Positions 62,415 through 64,000 of a DNA stretch of 64,000 nt are shown one piece after another; position 1 is the stretch's first letter, and each line of letters opens with the position of its first letter. The translations under genes were made by a program, and so were the position numbers. Origin of the DNA: Lachnospiraceae bacterium. GTDB lineage: Bacteria; Bacillota; Clostridia; Lachnospirales; Lachnospiraceae. The stretch spans positions 1 to 64,000 of the forward strand of contig JAILGE010000035.1 in NCBI GenBank assembly GCA_024697065.1, given 5' to 3'. The notes under the pieces are model-generated. The model had not been told where the DNA came from. It did not search any database and saw only the letters and a program-made list of their open reading frames with translations.

Positions 62415-63863
62415 ATGAAAAGAAGAAAATGGTTATCCGGCTTAGTATGCATGACAATGGCTACATCATTCCTTGCCGGATGTACACCCAGTAATGGTGA
62501 TGACGCAAATGGTGGCGCAGCTCCCGCTGAACCCGCAGCAACAGATGCAACTACCGGAACAGCTGCTACAGAGCAGGTTGCAGGTAATGCAGAAGGTTCT
62601 GAAGGAACAATCAATCTGTGGGCCTTCACAGACGAAGTTCCCAAGATGGTAGACAAGTTTGTAGAGACACACCCCGATTTCCACTATCAGGTTAAGTCTA
62701 CAATCATTGCTACAACAGATGGTGCTTATCAGCCCGCTCTTGACCAGGCCCTCCAGGCAGGCGGCGCAGATGCTCCTGATATGTACTGCGCAGAGGCAGC
62801 ATTCGTCCTTAAGTATACACAGGGTGATGCTTGGCAGTATGCTTGCCCTTACGCTGATCTTGGTATCGACGTTGATGCTGAGGTTAAGGCAGCTGACATC
62901 GCTCAGTACACAGTAGATATAGGAACCAACCCGGACGGACAGCTTGTTGGTCTTGGCTACCAGGCTACCGGTGGTGCTTTCATCTACAGACGTTCAATCG
63001 CTAAAGACGTATTCGGAACAGATGATCCCGAGAAGATCGCTGAGATCATTGGATCCGGTTCACAGAGCTGGGACAAGTTCTTTGAAGCAGCTGAGACTCT
63101 TAAGGGCAAGGGATACGGCATCATCTCCGGTGACGGTGATCTCTGGCACGCAGTTGAGAACAGCTCTGATAAGGGTTGGATCGTTGATGACAAGCTTGTT
63201 ATCGATCCTAAGCGTGAAGCTTTCCTTGATCTTTCAAAGCAGCTTAAGGACAACGGATATCACAATGATACTCAGGACTGGCAGGATGCTTGGTTCGCAG
63301 ATATGAAGGGCGAAGGCGAGAAGCAGATCTTCGGTTTCTTCGGACCCGCTTGGCTTATCAACTACACACTTGCTCCTAACTGCGGTGGTGAGAAGGTAGG
63401 CGAAGGTACATATGGTGACTGGGCAGTATGTGCACCTCCCGTTGGTTTCTTCTGGGGCGGCACATGGGTACTTGCTAACAAGAACTCTGAGAAGAAGGAA
63501 GCTGTTGGTCAGATCATTGACTGGATCACTCTTAACACAGAGGAAGATGGTCTTCAGTACATGTGGGCTAACGGAACCCTTAACGGAGAAGGCGGTACAA
63601 AGGACTGCGTAGCTTCCGGTACAGTAATGAGCAAGTCTGACGGATCTCTTGAGTTCCTCGGCGGACAGAACATGTTCGATGCATTCGTTCCTGCAAACAG
63701 CTATGCAAACGGTAAGAACCTTACTCAGTACGATGAGTCTATCAACCAGATCTGGAGAGATCAGGTTCGTCAGTACACAGCAGGTGAGAAGGACAGAGAT
63801 ACAGCAATCGCTGATTTCAAGTCTACTGTAGCTGACAAGCTTGCTATCGATGCAGCAGAATAA
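62415..63863 (+). CDS. Extracellular solute-binding lipoprotein of a carbohydrate ABC transporter
   Basis: A family-1 binding protein of 482 residues that captures a sugar outside the cell and hands it to the permeases. The lipobox is SFLAGC, followed by an Ala/Thr/Gly-rich linker to about residue 58. The mature fold starts EGTINLWAFTDEVPKMVDKFVETHPDF and contains FGFFGPAWLINY and GTWVLANKNSEKKE, typical of CUT1 binding proteins. Codon choice is notably uniform (many GCT, CTT, AAG), suggesting high expression. A permease gene begins 94 bases downstream. The sugar is unknown. Confidence 0.93.
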   Translation: MKRRKWLSGLVCMTMATSFLAGCTPSNGDDANGGAAPAEPAATDATTGTAATEQVAGNAEGSEGTINLWAFTDEVPKMVDKFVETHPDFHYQVKSTIIATTDGAYQPALDQALQAGGADAPDMYCAEAAFVLKYTQGDAWQYACPYADLGIDVDAEVKAADIAQYTVDIGTNPDGQLVGLGYQATGGAFIYRRSIAKDVFGTDDPEKIAEIIGSGSQSWDKFFEAAETLKGKGYGIISGDGDLWHAVENSSDKGWIVDDKLVIDPKREAFLDLSKQLKDNGYHNDTQDWQDAWFADMKGEGEKQIFGFFGPAWLINYTLAPNCGGEKVGEGTYGDWAVCAPPVGFFWGGTWVLANKNSEKKEAVGQIIDWITLNTEEDGLQYMWANGTLNGEGGTKDCVASGTVMSKSDGSLEFLGGQNMFDAFVPANSYANGKNLTQYDESINQIWRDQVRQYTAGEKDRDTAIADFKSTVADKLAIDAAE

Positions 63864-63899
63864 TCAGTAATTTGAACGATTCAGATTAACATGATTAGT

Positions 63900-63926
63900 G
63901 CAGGACGGTGTGGTTTACCGTCCTGC
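63900..63926 (+). promoter_or_regulatory. Intercistronic hairpin between binding protein and permease genes
   Basis: GCAGGACGGT, loop, ACCGTCCTGC, then ATTT: a stable stem with a weak U tract. It probably lowers read-through or protects the 3' end of the abundant binding-protein mRNA. Confidence 0.7.
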
Positions 63927-63957
63927 ATTTAAAAATAAGATAAACCGGGGTTGACAG

Positions 63958-64000
63958 ATGAAAAAGAAAAAACTTGTTAAATATGGAAAATACGGATATT
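63958..64000 (+). CDS. Start of a probable ABC sugar permease (runs off window)
   Basis: ATG 63958 opens MKKKKLVKYGKYGY before the window ends. A basic start of this kind, directly after a CUT1 binding protein, is usual for the MalF-type permease. Only 14 codons are visible, so the call rests mainly on position. Confidence 0.55.
   Translation, partial: MKKKKLVKYGKYGY

Overview
The window reads as a chromosomal segment of a low-to-moderate GC Firmicute, most likely a fibre-degrading Lachnospiraceae (Butyrivibrio/Pseudobutyrivibrio-like). This is an inference from the gene set: GH94 cellobiose phosphorylase, GH43, glgC-glgD, spoVG, MecA, CIRCE/HrcA control, DnaD/DnaI replication genes, SUF, and acetate kinase. 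Promoters are sigma-A-like (TTGnnn-17-TATAAT). No rRNA, tRNA or CRISPR array was seen.

Layout. 0-2.1 kb: the end of an IS3-like element abuts a 5'-truncated vWA / calcium-loop surface protein with a C-terminal His-Cys (SHG...YGC) domain, followed by a small membrane-anchored gene. 2.3-9.6 kb: potassium transport (trkA-trkH), an EAL-like/HDOD protein, a GT-D-like protein, a voltage-gated-type K+ channel with RCK_C, and a stand-alone protein resembling part of PolC. 9.7-20.7 kb: DegV, an MBOAT + SGNH O-acylation pair, a lipoprotein, a nucleotidyltransferase, a secreted beta-helix protein with a Thr-Glu-Ala-Pro linker, a convergent TIR-TM-Sel1 gene, and murC. 20.8-35 kb: DnaA-box region with dnaD-dnaI, prs, glgC-glgD, spoVG, pth-mfd, a large unknown membrane protein, and a lipase-like hydrolase. 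35-42.4 kb: sufCBD, an L,D-transpeptidase and cellobiose phosphorylase.

42.4-45.8 kb is an AT-rich accessory island inserted between housekeeping genes. It is bracketed by two near-identical ~180 bp direct repeats that carry the decayed, diverging 3' end of a toxin-like gene. Between them lie three paralogous small membrane-anchored proteins (shared YGxNWID motif), a start-less copy of the SHG...YGC domain also found at 0-1.5 kb, its own membrane-anchored neighbour, a REP-like hairpin and a long nested inverted repeat. I read this as a decayed polymorphic-toxin/immunity cassette array built on an apparently uncharacterised caspase-like (clan CD-like) effector domain. It is the best candidate here for an undescribed system.

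45.9-64 kb: a membrane-fused spermidine-synthase-like protein, a small hydrolase, GH43, a lipoprotein, CIRCE-controlled hsp20, an RluA-type pseudouridine synthase, a thioesterase, proS, ackA, mecA, a 680 bp gap with a strong promoter and structured RNA candidate, GH18, tsaC/sua5, rpiB, dCMP deaminase, a SleB-like hydrolase, YesL (DUF624), and an ABC sugar-binding protein followed by the start of its permease at the window edge.

Starts were moved from the ORF-track position wherever a Shine-Dalgarno site, signal peptide or family length pointed to an internal start; this is stated per gene. Family names come from recognised motifs read by eye, not from database searches.
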